Shown here piece by piece: positions 1-9,927 of a stretch of 64,000 nucleotides of DNA. This DNA comes from Paludibacter sp. (GTDB taxonomy: Bacteria > Bacteroidota > Bacteroidia > Bacteroidales > Paludibacteraceae). The stretch covers positions 1 through 64,000 of the forward strand of contig JADGPS010000002.1 in assembly GCA_017882285.1 (NCBI GenBank). Reading direction: 5' to 3'. Numbering within the stretch: position 1 is the stretch's first letter; every line of letters starts with the position of its first letter. The notes beneath the pieces are model-generated. The model was not told the origin of the DNA. It did not search any database and saw only the letters and a list, made by a program, of their open reading frames with translations. A program made the position numbers and the translations under genes.

Positions 1-72
1 TGAAAGTATTTGCTCGTAATTCATAAATTGCTGTATTAATTTCTTGCAAAGATAACACATTTATTTGAATAA

Positions 73-336
73 ATAAACGCTATTCTAAACTACAGCCAAC
101 GGTATGAAAAAGAAAAAGCCGATATTCAAAACGATGCAAAAAAATTTGAAGCACTCCGCGACGAAGCTCAGAAACATTCACAAGCATTCGGCATGGCGGT
201 TATTTTCCTGCAAATATCCATCCTGCTTGCATCAATTGGCGCTTTAATCAAGCGGAAATACCTGTGGTATTTGGCGATGGGAGTTGGCGTAGTTGGTCTG
301 TTCTATTTCCTGAACGGATTTTTACTCTTCCTATAA
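73..336 (+). pseudogene. Truncated DUF4337-like membrane protein, C-terminal part only
   Basis: Open frame INAILNYSQRYEKEKADIQNDAKKFEALRDEAQKHSQAFGMAVIFLQISILLASIGALIKRKYLWYLAMGVGVVGLFYFLNGFLLFL* with an in-frame stop at 70-72 and no plausible start; two C-terminal TM segments as in DUF4337 proteins. Confidence 0.6.
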
Positions 337-368
337 ACTGTAAACTATAAACTGTAAACTGTAAACTA
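334..368. repeat. Five perfect tandem heptamers TAAACTR, ending 2 nt before the ATG at 371
   Basis: taaactg taaacta taaactg taaactg taaacta read directly. Confidence 0.9.
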
Positions 369-370
369 AC

Positions 371-1093
371 ATGATTCTTTCAAACAATAAAATCCTAATT
401 ACAGGCGGTGCCACCGGTATCGGACTCGGACTTACCGAAAGATTCTTAGCCGAAGGAAACACCGTACTGATTTGTGGCAGGAGAGCAGCTGCTTTAAAAG
501 CCGTAACCGACATATATCCATCAGTCATAACCCGTGTTTGCGATTTATCAAAAGCAGATGAACGGGAACAGCTTTATAACTGGATTTCATCCGAACATCC
601 CGATTTGAATGTTTTGATAAACAATGCCGGAATTCAGGAAGACGTGTCACTAACCGACGAATCTTTTTTCCCGAAAGCCGAAAAAGAAATTGCCATAAAT
701 ATTGAGGCGCCGCTTCACTTATCTTCCATGTTTTCAAATCTCAACTCATTGCATACAATTATGAATGTCAGTTCGGGACTGGGTTTCGTTCCTATCGCCC
801 GAATGGCTGTCTATTGTGCCACCAAGGCATTTATGCATTCATTTACGCTTTCGTTGCGGCACGTGTTGAAACCGAAAAACATGGAAGTGATTGAAATTAT
901 TCCACCGGCGGTAAATACCGATTTAGGCGGTCATGCACGACAAGGTTTGGCACCATCAGTCGAAGAATTTGTAACCGCCGTATTTGAACAACTAAAGGAA
1001 CAAAAGGCAGAAATCACTTATGGTTTTAGCGAAGGAATGCTGAAAGCCGGACACGAAGAACGTCAAAAGGCTTTTGACAGAATGAATCAATAA
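371..1093 (+). CDS. Short-chain dehydrogenase/reductase (DltE-like SDR)
   Basis: N-terminal TGGATGIGLG Rossmann motif, NNAG, YCATK active site. Confidence 0.9.
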   Translation: MILSNNKILITGGATGIGLGLTERFLAEGNTVLICGRRAAALKAVTDIYPSVITRVCDLSKADEREQLYNWISSEHPDLNVLINNAGIQEDVSLTDESFFPKAEKEIAINIEAPLHLSSMFSNLNSLHTIMNVSSGLGFVPIARMAVYCATKAFMHSFTLSLRHVLKPKNMEVIEIIPPAVNTDLGGHARQGLAPSVEEFVTAVFEQLKEQKAEITYGFSEGMLKAGHEERQKAFDRMNQ

Positions 1094-1115
1094 AGTACCG
1101 GAACTTAAATTACAC

Positions 1116-1149
1116 AAAAACGCAAATTGTCAATAGCTTTTGCGTTTTT
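1116..1149. terminator. Rho-independent terminator-like hairpin after the SDR gene
   Basis: aaaaacgcaaa ... tttgcgttttt followed by a T-rich run. Confidence 0.7.
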
Positions 1150-1261
1150 CTTTTTTATTTGAATAAATATCGTATTTTTGCCAATCACAAATTGCGAATT
1201 TTCATGAAAATTCCTACAAATTGCGCTCCCTTAATCAACATTATTAATTAAAAATCAATCC

Positions 1262-2485
1262 ATGGAAGCAACAGTTTACAAAGTGTACAAATATCGTTGG
1301 ATCATGCTTAGTGTGTATATGTTTATCGTGATTGTCAACCAATTACTGTGGATAACATTCGCACCTATCACCAGCGATGCCGTTCATTATTACGGTGTAT
1401 CGGATATACAAATCGGCATTCTTTCGATGTGTTTCATGATCGTTTTCATTATTGTTTCCATACCGGCCTCGTGGGTAATCGACACGTATGGTATTAAGAT
1501 CGGAGTCGGGATTGGTGCGGTTCTCACCGGAGTTTTCGGAATGATGCGCGGCATGGTATCCAGTTATGAGTGGGTGCTTATCGCTCAGATTGGCGTTGCA
1601 GTAGGTCAGCCATTTCTGCTCAATGCCATCACCAAACTGGCTTCGCGCTGGTTCCGCATCGAAGAAAGAGCCACCGCAGCCGGACTCGGAACGTTAGCCA
1701 TGTATATCGGCGTGTTAGTCGGAATGTTGCTGACTCCTCATCTTACCAAAATATACGGAATTAACGGAATGCTCTATATTTACGGCGTCATTTCCATCAT
1801 CGCTGCATTAGTTTTTATTTTATTTTCGCGCGAACGTCCCATGTCGGCACCTTGTCATCCCGATCAGGAAGAACGTTCTCTGGTTTTTGACGGTCTCCGC
1901 GACACATTGCGCAACAAAAATTTTTACTGGCTGTTGCTTATCTTTTTTGTGGGATTGGGGATTTTCAATTGTGTCACTACCTGGATTGAAGACATTGTCA
2001 GACCACGCGGTTTTTCAGCCGAACAAGCCGGTATCTGTGGCGGATTGATGATTGTGGGCGGCATTTTAGGTGCGTTGATTATGCCCATGCTTTCCGACCG
2101 TCTTCGAAAAAGAAAACTCTTTATCATCATTGCACTTTTCGGTTGTATAATCGGTCTGGTGGGCGTCACGTTTGCAACCACTTATAATATGTTGCTGGCT
2201 TCGGGCATTATATTGGGATTCTTCTTGTTAAGTGCCGGACCGATTGGATTCCAGTATGGCGCTGAAATTACGTTTCCCACTTCGGAAGGCACTTCGAACG
2301 GGCTGTTGATTCTTGCCGGACAGATTTCAGGGATTGCCTTTATTTTCGCCATGGATAGTTTTAAAGATCCTGTAACACACTCGATGACAAAACCGCTGAT
2401 TGTTCTTATCGGCCTTGCCATTCTCGTGTTGGCACTGTCCACACAGCTTATTGAATCATCGTTTATGACTGAGAAGAAAGAATAA
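1262..2485 (+). CDS. MFS transporter
   Basis: About 12 hydrophobic segments, MFS-type organisation. Confidence 0.85.
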   Translation: MEATVYKVYKYRWIMLSVYMFIVIVNQLLWITFAPITSDAVHYYGVSDIQIGILSMCFMIVFIIVSIPASWVIDTYGIKIGVGIGAVLTGVFGMMRGMVSSYEWVLIAQIGVAVGQPFLLNAITKLASRWFRIEERATAAGLGTLAMYIGVLVGMLLTPHLTKIYGINGMLYIYGVISIIAALVFILFSRERPMSAPCHPDQEERSLVFDGLRDTLRNKNFYWLLLIFFVGLGIFNCVTTWIEDIVRPRGFSAEQAGICGGLMIVGGILGALIMPMLSDRLRKRKLFIIIALFGCIIGLVGVTFATTYNMLLASGIILGFFLLSAGPIGFQYGAEITFPTSEGTSNGLLILAGQISGIAFIFAMDSFKDPVTHSMTKPLIVLIGLAILVLALSTQLIESSFMTEKKE

Positions 2486-2524
2486 GATGAAAAGTGATTT
2501 TATTCTTTTGGACATGTAATTATT

Positions 2525-2745
2525 CATGCTAAGGATTGACCTCGTCCGGTGAGCCGAAAAACAAGTGAAAACGACGAAGAAATCATTTCTGTTTGAGTCC
2601 CGACGTATTTCGTCGGGGCGAGTTTAAAAGATTTCAGTCGTTGAGCGTAAGTTTTTCGAGTGAGGTGGGCGCAGTCTTGAATTTTTTTGCTTCCTTTTTT
2701 GTTTCAAGACAAAAAAGGAAGTGGGGTTTTAGGGGCAAAGCCCCT
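2525..2745. repeat. Composite intergenic element with three hairpins
   Basis: cccgacg-tattt-cgtcggg (2599-2617), cttccttttttgt-ttcaag-acaaaaaaggaag (2690-2721), aggggc-aaa-gcccct (2731-2745). Confidence 0.6.
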
Positions 2746-2767
2746 GTTATTTAAAACTTTATTAAAT

Positions 2768-3478
2768 ATGCTCAAATTTACTCCCTCGATTTTTATTCTC
2801 TTTTTTCTTCTTTCAGTAAAACTGAGTGCTCAGACTGAAACCACTGATTCTTTGGTGCCTGAGCGCATTCAATACATTCAAAATGAACTGAATCAGTCCA
2901 AACCGGGAGTGAATGCCTGGTGGTACGGTTGGTTAGCAGGTTATAGTGCAGCAACTGTCGCACAGGGAACTGTTTACTTTTTATCGAATAATAATTCAAC
3001 CAAACAGGATATGGCACTTGGAGCTGCAACAACATTTCTGGGTGCGGCTTTGCAGGTTTTGACGCCTCTGAACACAGGCCGCGATGCCGAAACGCTATCC
3101 TTGCTTCCCGACAGTACCACGGATCAACAACTCAAAAAGCTCAAAACTGCGGAAGAATTTCTCAAATCCAATGCCATGAAAGAAAAAGCCGGTCGTGGTT
3201 GGCAGATTCATGCACTGAATGAAGCTGTAAATCTGGGCAGCGGGCTTATTACCTGGCTTGCTTATAAACGTACCGTGTGGGATGGAGTGAGTAATTTTCT
3301 GCTCAATACCGTTATTACCGAAACTCAAATCTGGACTCAACCTACAAAAACGCTTAAAGATTATCAGAATTATTGCCGGAAATATCAAAGCGGAATGAAT
3401 TCGGTTGCCAATAAAATTGAGCCGGAATATTTCCTGAATACTTACCCCGGCGGAGTGGCTTTAAGAATTGTTTTTTGA
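2768..3478 (+). CDS. Hypothetical exported protein
   Basis: Signal peptide MLKFTPSIFILFFLLSVKLSAQ starts at 2768; the ORF-track extension to 2687 runs into the hairpin element. Confidence 0.75.
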   Translation: MLKFTPSIFILFFLLSVKLSAQTETTDSLVPERIQYIQNELNQSKPGVNAWWYGWLAGYSAATVAQGTVYFLSNNNSTKQDMALGAATTFLGAALQVLTPLNTGRDAETLSLLPDSTTDQQLKKLKTAEEFLKSNAMKEKAGRGWQIHALNEAVNLGSGLITWLAYKRTVWDGVSNFLLNTVITETQIWTQPTKTLKDYQNYCRKYQSGMNSVANKIEPEYFLNTYPGGVALRIVF

Positions 3479-3616
3479 ACCAGAACAGATCTGCATCTGC
3501 CTCGTATTTTCAGTTCTTACAAAAGTTCTTTCCTAAAAATGCCTCGTCCCAAAATACCGTTTTATCAGAATAAAAGTTGTATTTTTGCACTCCGAAATAA
3601 ACCGATAATGGAGTTA

Positions 3617-3658
3617 ACGACATCCCGATTTATCGGGACTGTTGACTGATAACTGCAA
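3617..3658. repeat. Heptad array ACGACAT-[CCCGATT TATCGGG]-ACTGTTG-ACTGATA-ACTGCAA upstream of rlmD, with a 7-2-7 hairpin inside
   Basis: Read directly; hairpin tcccgat-tt-atcggga at 3623-3638; ATG at 3662. Confidence 0.7.
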
Positions 3659-3661
3659 AGC

Positions 3662-5071
3662 ATGGCCAAAACTAAAAAACCTCTTCCCATTCTCACAAAT
3701 GTAATTATTACTGATATTGCCGCCGAAGGAAAAGCCATTGCCAAAGTAAATGATATGGTGGTGTTTGTTCCTTTTGTGGTACCGGGCGATGTGGTTGATT
3801 TGCAGGTTACGCGCAAGAAAAGCCATTTTATGGAAGCACGCGCCATCAAATTTCATTGCTATTCCGATAATCGGCGCACAGCAGTTTGCGAGCACTTCGG
3901 CATTTGCGGGGGATGCAAGTGGCAGATTCTCCTCTATTCCGAACAAATACGGTACAAGCAAAAACAGGTGGTTGATAACCTGACACGTATCGGAAAAATA
4001 GAATTACCGGATATATCTCCGATTAAAGGTTCCGCACGTACCGAATTTTACCGCAACAAACTGGAATTCACTTTTTCAAACAAACGCTGGCGCACCAACG
4101 AAGAAATTGCCGAAGGAAAAGTTTTCGACACGATGAATGCCGTCGGGTTTCACATTCCCGGGCAATTCGATAAAGTGCTCGATATTAATAAATGCTGGCT
4201 GCAAACCGAAGATTCGAATGAAATCCGTAACGAAGTTCGCCACTATGCGCTTGAAAAAGGACTTACTTTCTTCGATTTACGTAATCAGGAAGGTTTTCTG
4301 CGAACCATGATGATTCGAACCAGTTCTACCGGCGAATTGATGGTGATTATGGTGTTTTTCCACGAAGACAAAAAAGCGCAAGACGCACTGTTGCAACATA
4401 TTGCTTATAAATTTCCACAAATCACTTCGCTTCTTTATATTATCAATTCCAAAGCCAACGACACTATTACCGATCAGGAAGTATTTGTTTTCAAAGGAAA
4501 TGAATGTATTTACGAAGAAATGGAAGGACTGAAATTTAAAATCGGACCGAAATCATTTTATCAAACTAATTCCGAACAAGCGTACGAATTGTACAAAGTT
4601 ACTCGCAGCTTTGCCAAACTTACCGGCAACGAATTAGTTTACGACCTTTATACCGGTACCGGTACAATTGCTAACTTTATTGCGCATCAGGCGCGACAGG
4701 TGATTGGGATTGAATACGTACCCGAAGCCATTGAAGATGCTTTTGTGAACTCAAAACTGAACAATATTAACAATACTTTGTTTTATTCAGGTGACATGAA
4801 AGATATTCTGAACGCTGCGTTTATTCAAAAACACGGCAAACCGGATGTAATTATTACTGATCCGCCACGTGCCGGAATGCATGTAGATGTAATTAATGCT
4901 ATCATTTTTGCTGAACCAAAACGAATTGTGTACGTCAGTTGCAATCCTGCCACTCAGGCACGCGATTTGAATTTACTCGACAGCAATTATAAAGTCACCG
5001 CAATTCAACCGGTTGATATGTTCCCGCATACTCATCATGTTGAAAACGTTGTTTTGCTGGAACGAAAATAA
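3662..5071 (+). CDS. rlmD: 23S rRNA (uracil-5-)-methyltransferase, RlmD/RumA family
   Basis: TRAM-like N-terminus, CxxxxxCGGC cysteine cluster (CEHFGICGGCKW), DLYTGTGTI, DPPRAGMH, SCNPATQARDL. Confidence 0.9.
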   Translation: MAKTKKPLPILTNVIITDIAAEGKAIAKVNDMVVFVPFVVPGDVVDLQVTRKKSHFMEARAIKFHCYSDNRRTAVCEHFGICGGCKWQILLYSEQIRYKQKQVVDNLTRIGKIELPDISPIKGSARTEFYRNKLEFTFSNKRWRTNEEIAEGKVFDTMNAVGFHIPGQFDKVLDINKCWLQTEDSNEIRNEVRHYALEKGLTFFDLRNQEGFLRTMMIRTSSTGELMVIMVFFHEDKKAQDALLQHIAYKFPQITSLLYIINSKANDTITDQEVFVFKGNECIYEEMEGLKFKIGPKSFYQTNSEQAYELYKVTRSFAKLTGNELVYDLYTGTGTIANFIAHQARQVIGIEYVPEAIEDAFVNSKLNNINNTLFYSGDMKDILNAAFIQKHGKPDVIITDPPRAGMHVDVINAIIFAEPKRIVYVSCNPATQARDLNLLDSNYKVTAIQPVDMFPHTHHVENVVLLERK

Positions 5072-5149
5072 TTTAAATTTTTAATATTCAGATTCTCAAA
5101 ATAGTAGGTTGTTAGATTTTATTTTTAAATTACACTAAATTTTATCAAT

Positions 5150-8100
5150 ATGCAAAGGCAAATCTTTCAAACTAATTCATCTACCCGTTGGAAAAGTTTT
5201 ATTTGGTTTATACGTATTTTGGTTGTTTTTTTGATTGTAATCCTTGCTTCAGTTGGTATATCTTTACTTAATAAGCGGGTGTATGACCTAAAAGTGCTGA
5301 CTTATAATGCCAAAAGACTGCCTGATTTGAATACCGATAAAACAAAGACCTATGTTCCAACTTCAGAGCAAATAGCCTTTGCGAAGCATCTTGAAAGATA
5401 TCGAAAGAAACACCAAAAATTACTCAAACAAAGAATACATGTTAAACATTCATCTTCGCCCGAAGCAGATAAGTTTTTACCTGTTAGAGCAGGCTTTTAT
5501 GTAAATTGGGATCCAAACTCCAAAATCTCGTTGCATAGAAACATCAATCAGTTAAATATGATTTTACCTGAATGGTTTTTTCAAAAGGATTCAAAAGGGA
5601 ATATAGATGTCCGAATTGAAAACGAAACATTAGATTTTATTCAAAATCATAAAATTGCTGTTGTTCCGATGTTAAGTAACTTTTTCAACAAACGTTGGAA
5701 TGGGGATAGCACGTTCGTTTTACTTAAAAATCCAAAAGCACGGAAATTATTAATTTCACGTATAAAAAATCTGCTGGATAAAAATGATCTTCAAGGCGTT
5801 AACATCGACTTGGAAAATCTGCCGAAAGAAGCCCATCGTTATTTACTTCAGTTTTCGAAAGAACTTTCTACAACCCTGCATGCTGAAGGATATATTACCA
5901 CCATTGATATAAACCCTACTGATGAAGGAGTTACATACAAAGATATTTCACAATATTACGATTTCATTTTTTTGATGGCTTACAATGAACATTCTCCCGA
6001 TGATCCTCCGGGAAGTATTTCTTCATTAAATTTTGTGGAAACTGCCATAGATGAAGCTATGAAAGAAGTTTCATCAAAGAAAATTATTTTATGCGTTGCA
6101 TCCTACGGTTTTGATTGGGAAAAAGGGAAACCGGGCACCAGAATTACCTATCAGAGTTTAATTTCCACAGCCAACGAACTGAATGAACCGGTATATTTTA
6201 ATTTCAGTCAATCAGATTTAACTTTACACTATTATGATGATAATAATGCTGAACACGAAGCCCATTGTAATGATGCCGCAGGGACGTTTAACATTATTCG
6301 AACCGCTCAGGATAATGATGCTGCGGGTGTATGTTTGTGGTACTTAGGCTCGGAAGATGATCGAATATGGCGTTTTTATTCTCAAAATTTAGATGATAGT
6401 TTCTTAAAATTATCTCCGTTTAACTTTAAACAATTAGAATTCATTAATTCTATATCGGCTGTAAGTTACGATGGTAAAGGGGAAATTCTGGAAATGATAA
6501 ATGTGCCTGATAATGGTCATGTAAAAATCACTTACAATAAATTCGACCAGTTAATAACGGACGAACGATACGATGATTTACCAAGTTCATACATGTTGAA
6601 ACGGTATGGTGCAAGTAATCCAAAGCATGTAGCACTTACTTTCGACGATGGCCCGAACGAAGAATATACACCTAAAATTTTAGATATACTTAAAGAAAAG
6701 AAAGTTCCGGCAACTTTCTTTGTGACAGGTGCTAATATTCAAAACAATATTCCACTCATCAAAAGAGAATACCTCGAAGGTCATGAAATTGGTAATCATA
6801 CATTTACACACCCAAATCTGGAGGTAACTACCGACAATCGTGAACGAATAGAATTACGGTCAACGCGACTCTTGTTGGAGAGTATCTTAAATTATTCTAC
6901 TCTGTTGTTCCGTCCACCCTATATTACTGATGCAGAGCCTACAAATCTTTCTCAGATTAAATCTTTGGCTGTTGCTAACGATGAGGGATTTATTTGTGTG
7001 ACGGCTTATATTGACCCAAATGACTGGGAAGAAGATGTAAGTGCAGATACAATTGTAGCAAGAGCCATTAAACACCGAAACGATGGAAATATCATTTTAA
7101 TGCATGATGCAGGTGGTGACCGAACTGAAACGGTTAAAGCTTTACCTCAAATTATTGATTATTACAGAAAACAAGGCTATCAATTTGTTTCTGTGTCTGA
7201 CTTAATGGGCAAAACACGTGATCAGGTAATGCCTCGGGTTCAATCCAAATTCAAATTTACCGACACGTTGGATTTGATTTTCTTTACAATAACTTTTATC
7301 TGGGAACATTTTCTGGATGGGTTCTTTATTGTTGCCATTGTGCTGATTATCTCCCGGTTACTTGCAATTGGAATTTTGGCAATGCTGCAACATTATAAAG
7401 AAAAGAAACGGAAAAATAAATCCACAGATTATCAACCAAAAGTGAGCATAATTGTTCCTGCCTTTAACGAAGAAGTAAATGCTGTACGAACTGTAGAATA
7501 TTTATTAAAATCCACTTATCCTGATATAGAGATAATTTTTGTGGACGATGGTTCGAAAGATAATACTTTTGATAACGTAAATAAAGCCTTTAAGAAAAAT
7601 GCCAGAGTCAAGGTAATTACCAAACCCAATGGAGGAAAAGCTTCAGCTTTAAACTTTGGTATTGAACAGGCAACAGGCGAGATACTGGTTTGTATTGATG
7701 CAGACACTATTTTATCGGCTGATGCAATCGATAAAATGATATCCTATTTTGCAGATTCAAAAGTGGGAGCAGTAGCCGGAAATGTTCGGGTTGGAAACAA
7801 ACTTAACATGTTAACTTATTGGCAATCTATCGAATATACAACAAGTCAGAATTTCGATCGTCGGGCTTATGATACTGTCAATGCAATTTTGGTTGTGCCC
7901 GGTGCAATAGGTGCTTTCCGTAAATCGGCAATGGAAACTATAAATGGGTTTACAACAGACACTTTAGCCGAAGATTGCGATTTGACCTTACGAATGCTTC
8001 GTGCCGGATTTGTTATTCGCACCTGCAACGACGCATTAGCTTTGACAGAAGCACCTGAAACGCTTAATAATTTCATGAAGCAACGTTCGCGCTGGACATT

Positions 8101-8506
8101 TGGAATGATGCAAAGTTTCTGGAAACATCGCGATTTATTATTTAGTTTCAAAAAATCGAATATTGGTTGGATTGCGCTACCTAATTTACTTATATTCAAT
8201 TTTATAATTCCTTTGTTTTCACCGTTGGTAGACATTCTGTTTATCATAGGACTCTTTACTCACGATGCTAATCAGTACTTATTCTTTTATTTACTCTATT
8301 ACTTTGTAGATTGTATAATTTCTTCATTAGCATATCATTACGATCATCAAAAGTTTGATTTGAAAAAAGCATTGTATCTTTTTGTTCAACGTTTTATTTA
8401 TCGTCAAATCTTGTTCGTTGTGTTATTTAAAGCATATATAAAAGCATTAAAAGGCGAGCTGGTAAGTTGGGGTGTAATTAAAAGAACCGGTAACGTGAAA
8501 GAATAA
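5150..8506 (+). CDS. Fusion protein: GH18-like domain + NodB polysaccharide deacetylase + GT2 processive glycosyltransferase
   Basis: LQGVNIDLENL (GH18-like), HVALTFDDGPNEEYTPKIL and GNHTFTHP (NodB), VSIIVPAFNEE, FVDDGS, DADT, AEDCDLTLR, QRSRW (GT2), TM helices. Confidence 0.92.
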   Translation: MQRQIFQTNSSTRWKSFIWFIRILVVFLIVILASVGISLLNKRVYDLKVLTYNAKRLPDLNTDKTKTYVPTSEQIAFAKHLERYRKKHQKLLKQRIHVKHSSSPEADKFLPVRAGFYVNWDPNSKISLHRNINQLNMILPEWFFQKDSKGNIDVRIENETLDFIQNHKIAVVPMLSNFFNKRWNGDSTFVLLKNPKARKLLISRIKNLLDKNDLQGVNIDLENLPKEAHRYLLQFSKELSTTLHAEGYITTIDINPTDEGVTYKDISQYYDFIFLMAYNEHSPDDPPGSISSLNFVETAIDEAMKEVSSKKIILCVASYGFDWEKGKPGTRITYQSLISTANELNEPVYFNFSQSDLTLHYYDDNNAEHEAHCNDAAGTFNIIRTAQDNDAAGVCLWYLGSEDDRIWRFYSQNLDDSFLKLSPFNFKQLEFINSISAVSYDGKGEILEMINVPDNGHVKITYNKFDQLITDERYDDLPSSYMLKRYGASNPKHVALTFDDGPNEEYTPKILDILKEKKVPATFFVTGANIQNNIPLIKREYLEGHEIGNHTFTHPNLEVTTDNRERIELRSTRLLLESILNYSTLLFRPPYITDAEPTNLSQIKSLAVANDEGFICVTAYIDPNDWEEDVSADTIVARAIKHRNDGNIILMHDAGGDRTETVKALPQIIDYYRKQGYQFVSVSDLMGKTRDQVMPRVQSKFKFTDTLDLIFFTITFIWEHFLDGFFIVAIVLIISRLLAIGILAMLQHYKEKKRKNKSTDYQPKVSIIVPAFNEEVNAVRTVEYLLKSTYPDIEIIFVDDGSKDNTFDNVNKAFKKNARVKVITKPNGGKASALNFGIEQATGEILVCIDADTILSADAIDKMISYFADSKVGAVAGNVRVGNKLNMLTYWQSIEYTTSQNFDRRAYDTVNAILVVPGAIGAFRKSAMETINGFTTDTLAEDCDLTLRMLRAGFVIRTCNDALALTEAPETLNNFMKQRSRWTFGMMQSFWKHRDLLFSFKKSNIGWIALPNLLIFNFIIPLFSPLVDILFIIGLFTHDANQYLFFYLLYYFVDCIISSLAYHYDHQKFDLKKALYLFVQRFIYRQILFVVLFKAYIKALKGELVSWGVIKRTGNVKE

Positions 8507-8693
8507 TTATTCAATTATTATTCGATAATTGATTTAATAATTGGAAGGTGAATCTATAATTAACATATAAATTAGTTTGAAAATCAAATAGATAGAATCT
8601 ATAAAAGCAAAAAACCACACAAAATGTTGGCAGTTGGGATTATTTTCCGTTATTTTACACGATTTTTTGAATATAAATTTAATATCCTGAAAC

Positions 8694-9818
8694 ATGTCAG
8701 TATCAATCCGCGAAGTAAGTTCAAAGAAAGATTTAAAAAAGTTTATCTGGTTCGGTATTAATCTTTACAAAGATTGCAAATTTGCAGCGCCACCTTTATT
8801 TATGGACGATTTGCTTAATTTGAGTAAAGGTAAAAATCCGGCATTGGATTTCTGTGATACGGCATATTTCATTGCTTATAAAGACAATAAAATTGTCGGA
8901 CGTATTGCGGCCATTATTAATCCGGTTGCAAACGAAACATGGAATCAGAAAAATGCCCGATTTGGGTGGGTTGATTTTATTGATGATTTGGACGTTTCGA
9001 AAGCATTATTTGATACTGCTATTGCTTGGGCAAAAAACAAAGGAATGACTTCTATTCATGGGCCACTTGGATTTACCGATTTAGACCATGAAGGCATATT
9101 AATCGAAGGATTTGATAAACTGGGTACACTGGCAACTATTTACAACTATCCCTACTATCCAAAACATTTCGAACAATATGGATTTGTAAAAGATGTTGAT
9201 TATAATGAATACCTGATTACGGTCCCTGAAGTTTTTCCTGAAAAGTATTTCAGAATAGCTGAAATCGTTAAACAAAAATACAACTTAACATCAAAACATT
9301 TCAAAAAGAGAAAACAAGTTGTTGATAAATACGGTTTAAAAATTTTTGAATTGCTTAACTTGTGCTATCAGGATTTATATGGATTTACCAAATTAAATCA
9401 AAACCAAATAGATTTTTACATTAAATTATATTTCAGCTTTTTCCGACTGGATACAGTTTCAATTGTTGTAGATCAAAAAGACGATGTGATTGCACTTGGT
9501 ATTGCCATGCCCAGCTTTACAAAAGCCTTACAGAAAGCTAAGGGAAACCTTTTCCCATTTGGTTGGTACTACATGCTCAGAGCTTTAAATAAAAACGATG
9601 TGATTGATCTTTACCTTATGGCCGTACATCCTGATTATCAAAATAAGGGCGTAAATTCAGTTATGTTTGCAGATATTATGCCTAACAGTGCCAAAAATGG
9701 TTACAAATTTGCAGAATCCAATCCGGAATTGGAAACAAATACTAAAATGTCTTCACAGTGGGGAACTTTTGAACATGTAAACCACAAGAGACGAAGAGTT
9801 TACATTAAAAAATTATAA
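8694..9818 (+). CDS. GNAT-like N-acetyltransferase family protein
   Basis: FIAYKDNKIVGRIAAIIN and LYLMAVHPDYQNKGVNSVMF acetyltransferase-like motifs. Confidence 0.65.
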   Translation: MSVSIREVSSKKDLKKFIWFGINLYKDCKFAAPPLFMDDLLNLSKGKNPALDFCDTAYFIAYKDNKIVGRIAAIINPVANETWNQKNARFGWVDFIDDLDVSKALFDTAIAWAKNKGMTSIHGPLGFTDLDHEGILIEGFDKLGTLATIYNYPYYPKHFEQYGFVKDVDYNEYLITVPEVFPEKYFRIAEIVKQKYNLTSKHFKKRKQVVDKYGLKIFELLNLCYQDLYGFTKLNQNQIDFYIKLYFSFFRLDTVSIVVDQKDDVIALGIAMPSFTKALQKAKGNLFPFGWYYMLRALNKNDVIDLYLMAVHPDYQNKGVNSVMFADIMPNSAKNGYKFAESNPELETNTKMSSQWGTFEHVNHKRRRVYIKKL

Positions 9819-9832
9819 TAGATTTTCACGAG

Positions 9833-9868
9833 TTGAGCAGTAATTAAAAACTACTGCTCAAATTTTTT
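9833..9868. terminator. Rho-independent terminator
   Basis: ttgagcagta-N9-tactgctcaa perfect 10-bp stem followed by a T run. Confidence 0.8.
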
Positions 9869-9927
9869 CAACATATTAAAGCAGTATTTGTTTTATATAT
9901 ATACTGTAACTTTTTAAACTAAATAAA

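Noticed and set aside
1-24. Possible leftward gene start MNYEQILS on the minus strand
   Set aside because: Only eight codons are visible, and the same bases also read as degenerate 7-bp words (CTCGTAA TTCATAA); not enough to call a CDS.
8507-8545. AT-rich repeats attattcaattattattcgataattg as another heptad/octad array
   Set aside because: No single period fits cleanly; AT-richness alone could produce it.
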